Below, piece by piece: positions 24,740 through 33,700 of a DNA stretch of 56,503 nucleotides; positions within the stretch are counted from its first letter, which is position 1, and each line of letters opens with the position of its first letter. The position numbers were made by a program, and so were the translations under genes. The stretch covers positions 1 to 56,503 of the forward strand of contig VGOD01000011.1 of assembly GCA_016876015.1 (NCBI GenBank). Direction: 5' to 3'. The notes beneath the pieces were generated by a model. The model made no database searches, was not told where the DNA came from, and saw only the letters and a program-made list of their open reading frames with translations. This stretch comes from Chloroflexota bacterium. GTDB taxonomy: Bacteria; Chloroflexota; Anaerolineae; CG2-30-64-16.

Positions 24740-26122
24740 ATGTCTCTTTCCACCATCCTTCATCGCGGCATCGGCCTCCAACTGGAGGTGCTGACCCAGC
24801 CCGTGGCCGAGCGGTTGGCCGAAACGCTGGTGGCGTTCGCCAATGGCGACGGCGGCACGGTGCTGCTGGGCGTGGATACCCAGGGACAGATCACCGGCGC
24901 GCTCCAACCGGACGAGGCCGATGGGGCGCTGCGCGCCGCCCTGACCCTGTGCCGGCCCCTGGTGGCGACCGAGTGGCAGCAATTCGAGGATCGCGCCGGA
25001 CTGGCCGTCGCCATCCGCGTCCCCCGCAGCACCGAGCTGCACTCGCTGGCCGATGGCCGGGTGCTGGTGCGCACCCATGCCGGCAATGAGCCGCTGGATG
25101 GCGCCAAGATCAGCCACCTGGCCGCGACCAAGGCCAGCGGCGACTTCGAGCTAGAGTGCGTCGCGGGGGCCGGCCGCAGCGACCTGGCGGAGGCGGTGAT
25201 CCGCGATTACATCCAACGCCGGGCCGCGCGGCTGGGTCGCGACCTGGGCCAGACCGAGGATGAGCTGTTGGCGGCCATCGGCGCGCTCAATCCCCAGGGC
25301 CAGCCGACTGTGGCAGGGCTGCTGTTGTTCGGCAAGGAGCCGCAGTTCTTCATCCCGCAAAGCGGCCTCATCTATGTCCGCTTTGCCGGCGCCGATCCGC
25401 GCGGACCGGGCGGCATGCCCGGCTACAGCCGCCGCGAGGAGTTCAACGGCGCGCTGGCGCGGGTCATCGAAGACTGTTGGGCGATCTTGCTGCAGGAGAT
25501 GCGCGGGGAGGCCGTCGTGCGCGGCCTCAAGCGCGAGGATCGCATGCTCTATCCCACCTTTGCCGTGCGCGAGGCACTCGTCAACGCGGTCTGCCATCGC
25601 GACTATCGTCTGACCGGCCGCCGCGTCGAAATCCGCCAGTTCGATGATCGCCTGGAGGTCAGCAGCCCTGGCGGTCTGCCGGGCTACATCACCCTGGACA
25701 ACATCGTCGAGGATCACTTCTCGCGCAATCCGCGGCTGGTCAACGGCCTGTTCGAATGGGGTTACATCGAGCAACTGGGGCTGGGCATTGACCGCATGAT
25801 CGAGGAGATGGTGCAGGCCGGCCATCCGCAGCCAGAATTCCGCGCCACCCCCTATTCCTTCACCGTCATCCTCCGCCGCGGCAACCAGGTCGGCCTGGAG
25901 GCCCGCCGCGCCTTGCCCGACTGGGGCGCTCGCCTCAACGAGCGTCAAATCCGTGCCTTGCAGTACCTCCAGGACTATGGCCGGATCGCCAACCGCGAAT
26001 ATCGCGATCTCTGTCCTGATGTGTCGCCCGAAACGCTGCGCCTCGACCTCACCGACCTGGTGGACAAGGGGTTAGTGATGAAGATCGGCGATAAGAAAGG
26101 AACCCACTACATTCTGAAGTGA
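24740..26122 (+). CDS. AlbA_2/Schlafen-type ATP-binding transcriptional regulator
   Basis: A 460-residue protein with three parts. The N-terminal AlbA_2 (Schlafen AAA_4, divergent) domain (about 1-120) includes ETLVAFANGDGGTVLLGVDTQGQITG. A central linker is followed by an HATPase_c_4 domain (about 250-380) with REALVNAVCHRDY, IRQFDDRLEVSSPGGLP and GLGIDRMIEEM. A C-terminal winged helix (about 395-460) has LNERQIRALQYLQDYGRIANREYRDL. Members are DNA-binding regulators or defence-associated factors; this one's target is unknown. It follows the antitoxin remnant and precedes the Ser/Thr kinase by 10 bases, so those two are likely co-transcribed. Confidence 0.85.
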   Translation: MSLSTILHRGIGLQLEVLTQPVAERLAETLVAFANGDGGTVLLGVDTQGQITGALQPDEADGALRAALTLCRPLVATEWQQFEDRAGLAVAIRVPRSTELHSLADGRVLVRTHAGNEPLDGAKISHLAATKASGDFELECVAGAGRSDLAEAVIRDYIQRRAARLGRDLGQTEDELLAAIGALNPQGQPTVAGLLLFGKEPQFFIPQSGLIYVRFAGADPRGPGGMPGYSRREEFNGALARVIEDCWAILLQEMRGEAVVRGLKREDRMLYPTFAVREALVNAVCHRDYRLTGRRVEIRQFDDRLEVSSPGGLPGYITLDNIVEDHFSRNPRLVNGLFEWGYIEQLGLGIDRMIEEMVQAGHPQPEFRATPYSFTVILRRGNQVGLEARRALPDWGARLNERQIRALQYLQDYGRIANREYRDLCPDVSPETLRLDLTDLVDKGLVMKIGDKKGTHYILK

Positions 26123-26132
26123 GGAGGATCGC

Positions 26133-27683
26133 GTGACAGGCATGATCGGCAGAGTGCTCGGCAGGTATCGTCTTATGGAGCTCTTGGGCGCGGGCAGCAT
26201 GGCCCAGGTCTATCGCAGCCAGGATACGACCACCGGCGCCGAGGCGGCGGTCAAGGTGCTCCATCCACATCTGGCGAACGATGAAGGGGTCGTTACTCGT
26301 TTTCGCCGCGAGACGCGCGCGGCGGCCAGCCTGGACCACCCCCACATCGTGCGCGTCCTGGACCATGGGACCGAGGGCGATCTGCACTATCTGGTGTTGG
26401 ATTTGGCGAGCGGCGTGTCGTTGAAGGACGCTCTGCACAGCCGCCAAGAGCCCTTCACGCCCACCGAGGCGGTGAAGCTCGTGGCGACGTTGGCGGATGC
26501 GTTGGACTATGCCCATGGCCTGGGCGTGGTGCATCGCGACGTCAAGCCCTCCAACATTCTCTTGCGCAACGGCCAGCTGGACGATCCCGTGCTTACCGAC
26601 TTTGGCATCGCGCGCGTGGTGGAGGCGACCGCGGCCACGGCCGACGGCATCGCCCTGGGCACGCCCACCTACATGGCGCCCGAACAGGGGAACGGCCAGG
26701 CCGGCGATGCGCGCAGCGATGTCTACTCGCTGGGGGTGATCCTCTACGAGTTAGCGACCGGCCAGCCGCCGTTCAAGGCCGACTCGCCCTATACCTTGAT
26801 CCTGCGCCACATCCACACGCCGCCGCCGCCCCCGCGGACCTTGCGGCTCGATCTGCCGCGCGCGCTCGAATTCGTCATCTTGCGGGCCTTGAACAAAGAC
26901 CCCGCGGATCGCTTCCCGTCGGCCGGCGCTTTTGCGACCGCGCTGCGCGCCAGCCTGGACAACGAGGCTGCCAGGCGTTCCGGCAGAACGAGAGCCGCGC
27001 CGGTCTATGCGGCTGCCGCCGTGGGTTTGCTTCTGCTCCTGGTTTTTGCGGCGTGGCGGTTGGGCTGGCTGGCATCGGGCCCGCTTCCCCTTGGGGGCGC
27101 CAACGCAGCCAAACCCCCGCCCGCGATCCTGACTTTGCAGGGCGCGCCGGCCATCAGCGATACGTGGCTGGACCCTGATGTGCCGGACCGGCCGGCCTAC
27201 GACGACGGCAAGGTGCACCTGCAAGGCCCATCCACGCCCGATCGCGTGCTCGTGCGCGTGGCTTTGCCGCAATGGCCGGCCAACACCGAGCTGCTTACCG
27301 CGACGCTCAGCGTATACACCGTGCCATGGGGCAAGGACAATCGCTTTGCGACCGTGACGGTCCACCGGCTGCTGCGCGACTGGGATCAGAAGACCGCCAC
27401 CTACGAGAAGCCGTGGCAGACCCCCGGCCTGCAGCCAGATGTAGACTATCAGATCCGCCCCATGGCGGTCATCACCCTGACGACGCTTCTGGAAAAGGAG
27501 GGGTGGCTGGCGGTGGACATCACGGCCGCAGTGCGAGAGTGGCTGGCAGGCCAGCCCAACTATGGGCTGGCCTTGCGGATGAGCGATGACAGCTTCGGCA
27601 TGGCGCACCTGTGGGTCTACACGGCGGAGTACGAAGACCCGAATCTGTGGCCAAAATTCACCCTGGTGTACCAGCAGCGCTAG
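26133..27683 (+). CDS. Receptor-like Ser/Thr protein kinase with DNRLRE ectodomain
   Basis: A 516-residue Hanks-type kinase with an extracellular part. The kinase domain (about 8-275) has the glycine loop LGAGSMAQVYR, ATP-binding Lys41, catalytic HRDVKPSN with Asp136, DFGIAR with Asp156, and MAPEQ; all are intact. One transmembrane helix (about 290-312) leads to an external domain (about 335-516) that matches the DNRLRE/disaggregatase-related beta fold: ISDTWLDPD, VRVALPQWPANTELLTATLSVY, VHRLLRDWDQKTATYEKPW, DITAAVREWLAG, and a C-terminal PKFTLVYQ. That domain commonly sits in cell-surface proteins, so it may sense wall or glycan ligands, unlike the usual PASTA repeats. The start is GTG at 26133 behind GAGGAGG; ATG at 26142 is an alternative. 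Confidence 0.87.
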   Translation: MTGMIGRVLGRYRLMELLGAGSMAQVYRSQDTTTGAEAAVKVLHPHLANDEGVVTRFRRETRAAASLDHPHIVRVLDHGTEGDLHYLVLDLASGVSLKDALHSRQEPFTPTEAVKLVATLADALDYAHGLGVVHRDVKPSNILLRNGQLDDPVLTDFGIARVVEATAATADGIALGTPTYMAPEQGNGQAGDARSDVYSLGVILYELATGQPPFKADSPYTLILRHIHTPPPPPRTLRLDLPRALEFVILRALNKDPADRFPSAGAFATALRASLDNEAARRSGRTRAAPVYAAAAVGLLLLLVFAAWRLGWLASGPLPLGGANAAKPPPAILTLQGAPAISDTWLDPDVPDRPAYDDGKVHLQGPSTPDRVLVRVALPQWPANTELLTATLSVYTVPWGKDNRFATVTVHRLLRDWDQKTATYEKPWQTPGLQPDVDYQIRPMAVITLTTLLEKEGWLAVDITAAVREWLAGQPNYGLALRMSDDSFGMAHLWVYTAEYEDPNLWPKFTLVYQQR

Positions 27684-27700
27684 CCCCATCAGCACACCTC

Positions 27701-28375
27701 ATGTCTGAGTTACTGCTCCTCTACGGCGCTTTCGCGCTGATCAGTCTCTCGGGCGCGCTGTCGCCTGGTCCGCTGACTGCGCTCGCGATCAGCGAAGGCG
27801 CGCGCGCCGGCCGGTGGGCGGGCGCGGCGATCGCGGTCGGCCACGGTTTGGTCGAGGGACCCGCAGTGTTCGCCATCGCCTACGGGCTGGGAATATGGCT
27901 GCGCCAGCCGCTGGTGAGCGGCCTGATCGGACTGACGGGCGCGGCGGTGCTCCTTTGGATGGGCTATGGGCTGGCGGTCGGCGCCTGGCGCGGCCAGCTC
28001 ACGTTGGCTGCGGCCTCTGGCGCGCCGGCCCCCAGCGTCCTGCGATTCGGCCACATGCCGGCCGGCGTCATCTTCACCCTTTCTAATCCCTATTGGGCGC
28101 TCTGGTGGGCCACGCTCGGCGCGGCCTACATCGCCAGGGTCGTGACGCTGCAGCCCGGCCCGCTGGCGCTCTTCGGTTTCGTCTTCGTCCACTGGCTGAC
28201 CGATCTCGCCTGGCTGGGAGGTTTGAGCCTCCTGGTCGGCTCTGGCCGGGGGCTGATCGGCGACCGGGGCTACCGGGTCATCTTGCTGATCTGCGCCGCG
28301 TTTCTGCTCGCGTTCGGCGGCTACTTTGCGGGGAGCGGGCTGGCGTTTCTGATGAGAGCGCGGCCGGCCGGATGA
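27701..28375 (+). CDS. LysE/RhtB-family exporter
   Basis: A 224-residue integral membrane protein of the LysE family, which exports amino acids or related small molecules. The N-terminal block YGAFALISLSGALSPGPLTALAISEGARAGRWAG contains the family SPGP motif. About six hydrophobic helices follow, with FTLSNPYWALWWATLGAAY in the fourth, matching the conserved NP-x-W segment. It starts 17 bases after the kinase stop, so it may share that transcript. A role in exporting excess amino acids next to a glutamate dehydrogenase is possible but not shown. Confidence 0.85.
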   Translation: MSELLLLYGAFALISLSGALSPGPLTALAISEGARAGRWAGAAIAVGHGLVEGPAVFAIAYGLGIWLRQPLVSGLIGLTGAAVLLWMGYGLAVGAWRGQLTLAAASGAPAPSVLRFGHMPAGVIFTLSNPYWALWWATLGAAYIARVVTLQPGPLALFGFVFVHWLTDLAWLGGLSLLVGSGRGLIGDRGYRVILLICAAFLLAFGGYFAGSGLAFLMRARPAG

Positions 28376-28412
28376 GTTCAGCGTCCCGCTCTGTAGAGAA
28401 GAGGGGTTGGAT

Positions 28413-28442
28413 TTGGGGTCTGGGCCGCGGGTTGTGTATAAT
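28413..28442 (+). promoter_or_regulatory. Predicted promoter of the first glutamate dehydrogenase gene
   Basis: TTGGGG (28413-28418), an 18-base spacer and consensus TATAAT (28437-28442) lie about 115 bases before the ATG at 28558. The long leader (28449-28557) holds AAAGGAG at 28540-28546 as ribosome site. I see no known riboswitch in it. Confidence 0.55.
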
Positions 28443-28557
28443 GGCATCGGCTTGGGACGTGGCGCCCAGCGGATGATAGCTGGCTATCTCTTGCAGCGCC
28501 AGACGCGGTAACTCCGCAACTCCCCGCAGAACATCACAACACAAAGGAGTGTGTGGC

Positions 28558-29811
28558 ATGTCTACTTCGCTCAATCCCTTCGAGATCTCACAACAGCAAC
28601 TCGACGAGGCCGCCGCCATCTTGGGCCTTTCGCCTGCGATGCACGACTTCCTGCGCACGCCGATGCGCGAGCTGCACTTCAGCATCCCGGTGCAGATGGA
28701 TGACGGCGGCTTCAAGACTTTTCAGGGCTTTCGCGTGCAGTATAACGATGCGCGCGGCCCGGCCAAGGGCGGCATTCGCTTTCACCCCGACGAGACCATT
28801 GACACGGTCCGCGCGTTGGCCGCCTGGATGACCTGGAAAACCTCGGTGGTGGACATTCCGTTGGGCGGCGGCAAGGGCGGCGTGATCTGCGACCCCAAGG
28901 CGTTGTCGGAAGGCGAGCTGGAACGGCTTAGCCGCGGCTATATCCGCCGCGTGGCTTACTTCATTGGGCCAGACAAAGACGTCCCTGCGCCCGACGTCTA
29001 CACCACGCCGCAGATCATGGCGTGGATGATGGATGAATATGAGACCATCACCGGCCGCCACCTGCCCGGCATCATCACCGGCAAGCCAGTGCAGCTCTTT
29101 GGCTCGCTGGGCCGCGGGGACGCCACCGCGCGCGGCGGCATCTACGTCACGCGCGAGGCGGCCAGGGCGCTCAGCCTGAACCTGCAGGGCGCCACGGCCG
29201 CGATCCAGGGCTATGGCAATGCCGGACAATACGCGCATTTGTTGGGCCGCGATCTGCTTGGCTTGAAGGTGGTCGCAGTCAGCGATTCTAAGGGCGGCAT
29301 CTACAGCCCCGCGGGCATTGACTACGGTCAGGTAGTCAAATGGAAAGACGAGACCCGCAGCGTGGTCAACTACCCCGGCGCGGACAACATCACCAATGCC
29401 GAGCTGCTGGAGCTTGAGGTGGATGTGTTGTTCCCGGCCGCCCTGGAGAACGTGATCACCGCCAGCAACGCCGATCGCATTCGCGCCAAAATCGTCGGCG
29501 AGCTGGCAAATGGCCCGACCACTCCCGAAGCAGACACAATCCTCTATAACAACGGCGTGACCGTGCTGCCTGATTTCCTGTGCAACGCGGGCGGCGTCAC
29601 CGTCAGCTACTTCGAGCAGGTGCAAAACGCCTACAACTTCTATTGGCCGCTAGAGGAGATTCACACGCGATTGGATGACAAGATGACGACAGCCTTCCAC
29701 GCGGTGCACCAGATGGCGCAGCAGCGCAAGGTGCACAATCGGCTGGCCGCCTACCTGGTCGCGGTTCAACGCGTGGCCGAGACCGTCGCGCTGCGGGGGT
29801 GGGTTAAGTAA
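28558..29811 (+). CDS. gdhA: Glutamate dehydrogenase (Glu/Leu/Phe/Val dehydrogenase family)
   Basis: A 417-residue hexameric-type dehydrogenase that interconverts glutamate and 2-oxoglutarate plus ammonia with NAD(P). The substrate-site lysines are Lys70 in [13 protein letters not shown] and Lys106 in [13 protein letters not shown]. The catalytic Asp146 is in VPAPDVYT. The nucleotide fold has [14 protein letters not shown], and GDH C-terminal blocks [12 protein letters not shown] and [18 protein letters not shown] are present. The ATG at 28558 has AAAGGAG upstream. A second GDH is at 36521. Adjacent korAB suggests amino-acid catabolism through 2-oxoglutarate. A perfect palindrome that may terminate transcription follows at 29856. 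Confidence 0.93.
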   Translation: MSTSLNPFEISQQQLDEAAAILGLSPAMHDFLRTPMRELHFSIPVQMDDGGFKTFQGFRVQYNDARGPAKGGIRFHPDETIDTVRALAAWMTWKTSVVDIPLGGGKGGVICDPKALSEGELERLSRGYIRRVAYFIGPDKDVPAPDVYTTPQIMAWMMDEYETITGRHLPGIITGKPVQLFGSLGRGDATARGGIYVTREAARALSLNLQGATAAIQGYGNAGQYAHLLGRDLLGLKVVAVSDSKGGIYSPAGIDYGQVVKWKDETRSVVNYPGADNITNAELLELEVDVLFPAALENVITASNADRIRAKIVGELANGPTTPEADTILYNNGVTVLPDFLCNAGGVTVSYFEQVQNAYNFYWPLEEIHTRLDDKMTTAFHAVHQMAQQRKVHNRLAAYLVAVQRVAETVALRGWVK

Positions 29812-29855
29812 CATTGGGAGCGATTGAGTTTGAGGGATGCCAACTTGCGGAATGC

Positions 29856-29888
29856 GATTCGCCGGGAGAGGACCTCTCCCGGCGAATC
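29856..29888. terminator. 16-1-16 perfect palindrome, probable bidirectional terminator
   Basis: GATTCGCCGGGAGAGG (29856-29871), one central A, and its exact complement (29873-29888), followed by TTGTTCT. It lies between the convergent gdhA and korB genes (stops 29811 and 29940), the right place for a shared terminator. Its tight-centre geometry equals that of the dispersed palindromes, so it may belong to them. Confidence 0.65.
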
Positions 29889-29939
29889 TTGTTCTGCGGG
29901 AACCGCGATCGCGCGGGCGACCGCGCGGGATCGCCCCTG

Positions 29940-30986
29940 CTACAGCGTCGCCAAGAGCTCCGCCAGCGCCTCACGACTCGGTCGCAGCTTCTCCTCTGGC
30001 AGGTAGGCCAGCGGCGTGTCCACAAGCTGCAGCAGCTCGTGCAGGTCGGGGCGCTCTTTTTCGCTGACGTAGATCAGCCCTGTGATGAACTGCTGCTTCT
30101 GCCGGGCCTCCTCCAGCACGCGCAAGGCGTTGAGCTTGTCTGTGGGATCGTAGTTGGGGTCCAGCTTCTTCAGCATGATCTTCGTGCCGTCGTGCATCTC
30201 CACCTGGAGCTCGCCCTTGTACGCCGCATCAATGGTGATCTCGGCATAGTCAGGGATGAAGTTCAGCTCGTTGAGCGGGAACTCCCGTTCCTTGCCCCAA
30301 CTGTAGCTCTTGGAGGAGTCGTCGTGGTTGTTGAAGGTAACGCAAGGGCTGATGATGTCCAGCACCGCGATACCGCGATGGCTGAACGCCGCGCGCAGCA
30401 GCGATTCCACTTGGCGAGGATCGCCCGCGAAGCTGCGCGCGACGAAGGTCGCATTCGCAGCCAACGCCTCCATGCAGATGTCGAGCGGCGGCAGGTTGTT
30501 GACCCCCGCGTATTTGAGCTTCTGACCCAGATCGGCCGTGGCGCTGAACTGACCCTTCGTCAGGCCATAGACGCCGTTGTTCTCCACAATGTAGAGCATC
30601 GGCACGTTGCGCCGCACCGCGTGCTTGAACTGGCCGGTGCCGATAGAGGCGGTGTCGCCATCGCCGCTGACGCCGATCACGGTCAGATCGCGATTAGCCA
30701 CCGCCGCGCCGGTTGCGGTGGCGGGCATACGGCCATGCACACCGTTGAAGGCATGGCTCCAGCCCAGGAAATAGGCCGGCGACTTGCTGCTGCAACCGAT
30801 ACCGCTCATCTTGACGACTTGCGTCTGGTCCAGCCCCAGTTCCCAGGCCACGTTCATAATGCGCTGGCTGATGGTATCGTGGCCGCAGCCCTTGCACAGG
30901 GTCGAGGGCGCGGCTTTGTATGCATTCTTGTCCAGGCCCAGGGCGTTGACCTTGGCGCCGCGGGCCGTTTCGACTGTTGTAGCCAT
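29940..30986 (-). CDS. korB: 2-oxoacid:ferredoxin oxidoreductase, beta subunit
   Basis: A 348-residue thiamine-diphosphate subunit of a 2-oxoacid:ferredoxin oxidoreductase, which decarboxylates 2-oxoglutarate or a related acid to acyl-CoA and reduces ferredoxin. It has CKGCGHDTI and GIGCSSKSP with the cluster cysteines, and the TPP/Mg motif VIGVSGDGDTASIGTGQF ending in VENNGVYGLTKGQ. The longer-than-minimal tail (about 270-348) is typical of the actinobacterial/chloroflexal KorB form. I start it at 30986, 11 bases after the korA stop, behind a GAGGAGACTG site. Translation and assembly with korA are coupled by context. The 2-oxoglutarate assignment is from similarity and the glutamate dehydrogenases nearby. 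Confidence 0.9.
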   Translation of the reverse strand: MATTVETARGAKVNALGLDKNAYKAAPSTLCKGCGHDTISQRIMNVAWELGLDQTQVVKMSGIGCSSKSPAYFLGWSHAFNGVHGRMPATATGAAVANRDLTVIGVSGDGDTASIGTGQFKHAVRRNVPMLYIVENNGVYGLTKGQFSATADLGQKLKYAGVNNLPPLDICMEALAANATFVARSFAGDPRQVESLLRAAFSHRGIAVLDIISPCVTFNNHDDSSKSYSWGKEREFPLNELNFIPDYAEITIDAAYKGELQVEMHDGTKIMLKKLDPNYDPTDKLNALRVLEEARQKQQFITGLIYVSEKERPDLHELLQLVDTPLAYLPEEKLRPSREALAELLATL

Positions 30987-30997
30987 CGTCAGTCTCC

Positions 30998-32851
30998 TCA
31001 CAACATCCTCTGGATCGTCTCGGCGATCCAGTCGGCTGTCAGCGGCCAGCCGTTGCAGCGAGCGATCGAAACCAGCTTTTCGCCGCAGCACGGCTCTTCC
31101 GAGAGCAGGATCTGGTAGAGCTGGCCGTCGTGGTTGTTCTCCACCACGCAGATGCGCTCGTAGCGGTTGATGAAGTCGCGCACGGCATCGTTGATCGGCA
31201 ACGCGCGCAGACGCATGTAGCTGTTCTCGATGCCCGCCGCGGTCAGCAGATCGCGCGCCTCGACGATGGCCGTGTGGTTCGAACCGACGCTGATGATGCC
31301 GACGCGCGCGCGCGCCGCCTCGTCCGCGACCGGCTCGGGCACCAACGTCCGCGCGGTGTTGAATTTGCAGGCCAGGCGATTCATGTTGCGTTCCCAGTCC
31401 TCGGGGCGTTCGCTGTAGCGAGCATTCTCGTCATGGCCGGTGCCGCGCGTGAAATAGGCCGCGGCCGGATGGGGCGTGCCGGGCAGCGTGCGATAGGTGA
31501 TGCCATCGCCGTTCACATCTTTGTAGCGCGCCCACGATCCACCGATCTCGCGAATCTGTTCCAGGTCGAGCACTTTACCCCGATCCATGGGCGTTGGAGG
31601 GTATTCGAATGGATCGCTGATCCAGACGTTCATGCCCAGGTCCAGATCGCTCATCACGAACACCGGCGTTTGCAGCCGCTCTGCCAAATCGAACGAACGC
31701 CAGCCGAACTCGAAGCACTCCTGCGGGTCGGCCGGGAAGAGCAGGACGTGGCGTTTGTCGCCGTGGCTCAGATAGTAGGCGGCCGCGATGTCGCCCTGGC
31801 TGGTGCGGGTGGGCAGCCCGGTGCTGGGGCCGATGCGTTGCACATCCCACACCACGGCCGGCACCTCGGCGAAGTAGGCCAGGCCGGCGAATTCGCCCAT
31901 CAGATCGAGCCCAGGGCCGCTGGTGCTGGTCATGGCGCGCGCGCCTGCCCAGCCCGCGCCGATCACCATGCCCAGCGCGGCCAGCTCATCCTCAGCCTGA
32001 ATCACCGCGAAGGTCGCTTTGCCCGTCGCGTCGTCGCTGCGCATTTGCGGCAGATATTTCATCAACGCATCCACCAGGCTGGAGGCGGGCGTAATCGGAT
32101 ACCAGGCGACGAAGCTTACGCCGCCGAAGACCGCGCCGAGCGCGGCCGCGCTGTTGCCATCCACCAGGATTTTGCCCTCGTTGAAGCCGGTCATCCGCTC
32201 CACTCGGAAGGGATCGGTCTTGACCAGGTTGGCTTCGGCCCATTGGAAGGCGCGGCGCACCATGTTCATGTTGAGGGCGATCGGCTTGGGCTTGCCGCCG
32301 AAGTTCCACGAGACGGCCGCCTCGATCTCTGCCATCTCGATGTCCAGCAGTTGCGCCAGGACGCCCACGTAGACCATGTTGGCGATGTAGTCGCGCAACT
32401 CGAACGGCAGTTTGGCTTCTTTGACCAACTGCGCCACCGGCATCGGATAGTAGGTGACATCCTCGCGGCGCGCGGCGATGGGCAGCGTGTCATCGTAGAT
32501 GACCACCCCGCCTGGGGCCACCCTGGCCATATCGTCGGCGACCGTGCGCGAGTTCATGCAGACGACGATCTCATACGGATCGCGACGACCCAGGTAGCCG
32601 TCCTCGCTCAGCCGGATGATGTACCAGGTCGGCATGCCCTGGATGTTGCTGGGGAACATGTTCTTGCCGCTGACCGGGATGCCCATCTTGAACAAGGCGC
32701 GCAACAGCACGCCGTTGCTCGTCTGGCTGCCGGAGCCGTTGACCGTAGCGAAGTTGATCGAGAAGTTGTCGATCTTCGGCCCAGGGCCGGCGATCACATC
32801 CTCTCGCCGCTCCGTCGCCTCTGGCGGAGCTTTTTCCAGTACGACAGTCAT
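30998..32851 (-). CDS. korA: 2-oxoacid:ferredoxin oxidoreductase, fused gamma-alpha subunit
   Basis: A 617-residue catalytic partner of KorB. The N-terminal gamma domain (about 25-210) contains INFATVNGSGSQTSNGVLLRALFKMGIPVSGKNMFPSNIQG. The pyrimidine-binding alpha domain (about 235-610) has GAVFGGVSFVAWYPITPASSLVDAL and TSGPGLDLMGEFAGLAYFAEVPAVV. The gamma-before-alpha fusion is the usual KorA form. No ferredoxin-type cysteine domain is present, so electrons leave through KorB's cluster. Its ATG overlaps the GntR stop by four bases (ATGA). The three genes therefore form one operon under the promoter at 33609-33637. Confidence 0.92.
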   Translation of the reverse strand: MTVVLEKAPPEATERREDVIAGPGPKIDNFSINFATVNGSGSQTSNGVLLRALFKMGIPVSGKNMFPSNIQGMPTWYIIRLSEDGYLGRRDPYEIVVCMNSRTVADDMARVAPGGVVIYDDTLPIAARREDVTYYPMPVAQLVKEAKLPFELRDYIANMVYVGVLAQLLDIEMAEIEAAVSWNFGGKPKPIALNMNMVRRAFQWAEANLVKTDPFRVERMTGFNEGKILVDGNSAAALGAVFGGVSFVAWYPITPASSLVDALMKYLPQMRSDDATGKATFAVIQAEDELAALGMVIGAGWAGARAMTSTSGPGLDLMGEFAGLAYFAEVPAVVWDVQRIGPSTGLPTRTSQGDIAAAYYLSHGDKRHVLLFPADPQECFEFGWRSFDLAERLQTPVFVMSDLDLGMNVWISDPFEYPPTPMDRGKVLDLEQIREIGGSWARYKDVNGDGITYRTLPGTPHPAAAYFTRGTGHDENARYSERPEDWERNMNRLACKFNTARTLVPEPVADEAARARVGIISVGSNHTAIVEARDLLTAAGIENSYMRLRALPINDAVRDFINRYERICVVENNHDGQLYQILLSEEPCCGEKLVSIARCNGWPLTADWIAETIQRML

Positions 32852-33549
32852 AGAGTTCTCCTTTTTTGTGTAGGCGCTTCATGGGCTACGCCAAGCCGGT
32901 CCAGCAAACGCATGTGCTCGACCAGGAGCTGCTTGCCGGCGGCATGATCGCCCGCGGCCACCACGGCCACGATCCGCCCATGATAGTCCCAAACATCCCG
33001 CAGATAACTGTAGTCGGCGTAGGTGTCAAGCTCAACCATCTCATAGGCGTCCCAATAGGCCTCGAGCAGCCCCTGGACAAAGGGATTGTTCAGCCGGCTG
33101 AAGATGGTCAGATGAAAAGCGCGGTGTTCGAGATGTGGAATCTGAATGCGCTCCTGACCGAGCTTGACCGTAGCCTGCGCCACCAGCTCTGCCAGGCGCG
33201 CCTTATCGCCATCCTCCAGCAACCCCACCGCCTCATCCCAAAACGCGGTCTCCAGATGCACACGCAGGCTACTGTATGCGTAGAACAGCTTGTGATCTAT
33301 GGCCAAAGCGATCTTCAGGCTGAGGCGCACGGCTGGCAGAAAGCTATAGCCCAAACAACGGATGCCGCGACGCGGGCTGGCCTCCACCAGGCCCAGCATC
33401 CGCGCCACTTCTAGCTGCTCGCGCAGCTTGCCCACGCTGACCCCCGTCGTCGCGCTGATCTCCTCCAGGGTCGGCAAGCGCGCGCCCGGCTCTCCGCCGT
33501 TGGTGAGCAGGTAGCGCAGGAACTCAGAATCTATCTGGGAAATGACCAT
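32848..33549 (-). CDS. GntR/FadR-type transcriptional regulator
   Basis: A 233-residue regulator. A winged helix (about 8-62) contains GARLPTLEEISATTGVSVGKLREQLEVARMLGLVEASPRRG, the GntR pattern. An all-helical FCD-like effector domain follows (about 75-215) with HLEHRAFHLTIFSRLNNPFVQGLLEAYWDAYE and HGRIVAVVAAGDHAAGKQLLVEHM, carrying the Asp/His metal ligands typical of FadR-C. It likely senses a carboxylate. It is the first gene of the korAB operon and overlaps korA by four bases, so it very probably regulates it. A GTG at 33561 is an alternative start. The palindrome at 33582 is its likely operator. Confidence 0.88.
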   Translation of the reverse strand: MVISQIDSEFLRYLLTNGGEPGARLPTLEEISATTGVSVGKLREQLEVARMLGLVEASPRRGIRCLGYSFLPAVRLSLKIALAIDHKLFYAYSSLRVHLETAFWDEAVGLLEDGDKARLAELVAQATVKLGQERIQIPHLEHRAFHLTIFSRLNNPFVQGLLEAYWDAYEMVELDTYADYSYLRDVWDYHGRIVAVVAAGDHAAGKQLLVEHMRLLDRLGVAHEAPTQKRRTL

Positions 33550-33581
33550 GATCCGATGCACCGGGCTGTCCGATTATTTTA

Positions 33582-33596
33582 ATTCATCGAATGAAT
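33582..33596. promoter_or_regulatory. Predicted GntR operator ATTCAT-CGA-ATGAAT
   Basis: ATTCAT (33582-33587), CGA, ATGAAT (33591-33596) is a perfect inverted repeat. It lies between the -10 of the minus-strand promoter and the GntR start codon, directly over or just past the transcription start. That position suits repression by the GntR protein encoded next to it. Confidence 0.55.
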
Positions 33597-33608
33597 CAGA
33601 TTGATTGC

Positions 33609-33637
33609 AGTATAGCGCGAACGCAGAAAGAAGTCAA
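33609..33637 (-). promoter_or_regulatory. Strong predicted promoter of the gntR-korA-korB operon
   Basis: On the minus strand TTGACT (33637-33632), a 17-base spacer and TATACT (33614-33609). This is one of the closest matches to the housekeeping consensus in the window. It reads toward gntR at 33549. Confidence 0.7.
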
Positions 33638-33638
33638 T

Positions 33639-33668
33639 TTGACAGCCCGGCCCTGCGGATGATATGCT
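33639..33668 (+). promoter_or_regulatory. Predicted divergent promoter of the histidine kinase gene
   Basis: Perfect TTGACA (33639-33644), an 18-base spacer and TATGCT (33663-33668), 32 bases before the kinase ATG at 33701. Its -35 abuts the -35 of the opposite gntR promoter (33632-33637), so the two polymerases compete for this site. Confidence 0.6.
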
Positions 33669-33700
33669 GGGTCATCGCACAACGCAGTGAGGTGTAACGC

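Noticed and set aside
28443..28557. Riboswitch in the leader of the first GDH gene
   Set aside because: No known aptamer core or terminator/anti-terminator pair could be recognised; only a ribosome site is supported.
31130..32947. 605-codon plus-strand frame opposite korA
   Set aside because: Antisense shadow; His/Arg/Ala-rich without motifs, while korA is clear.
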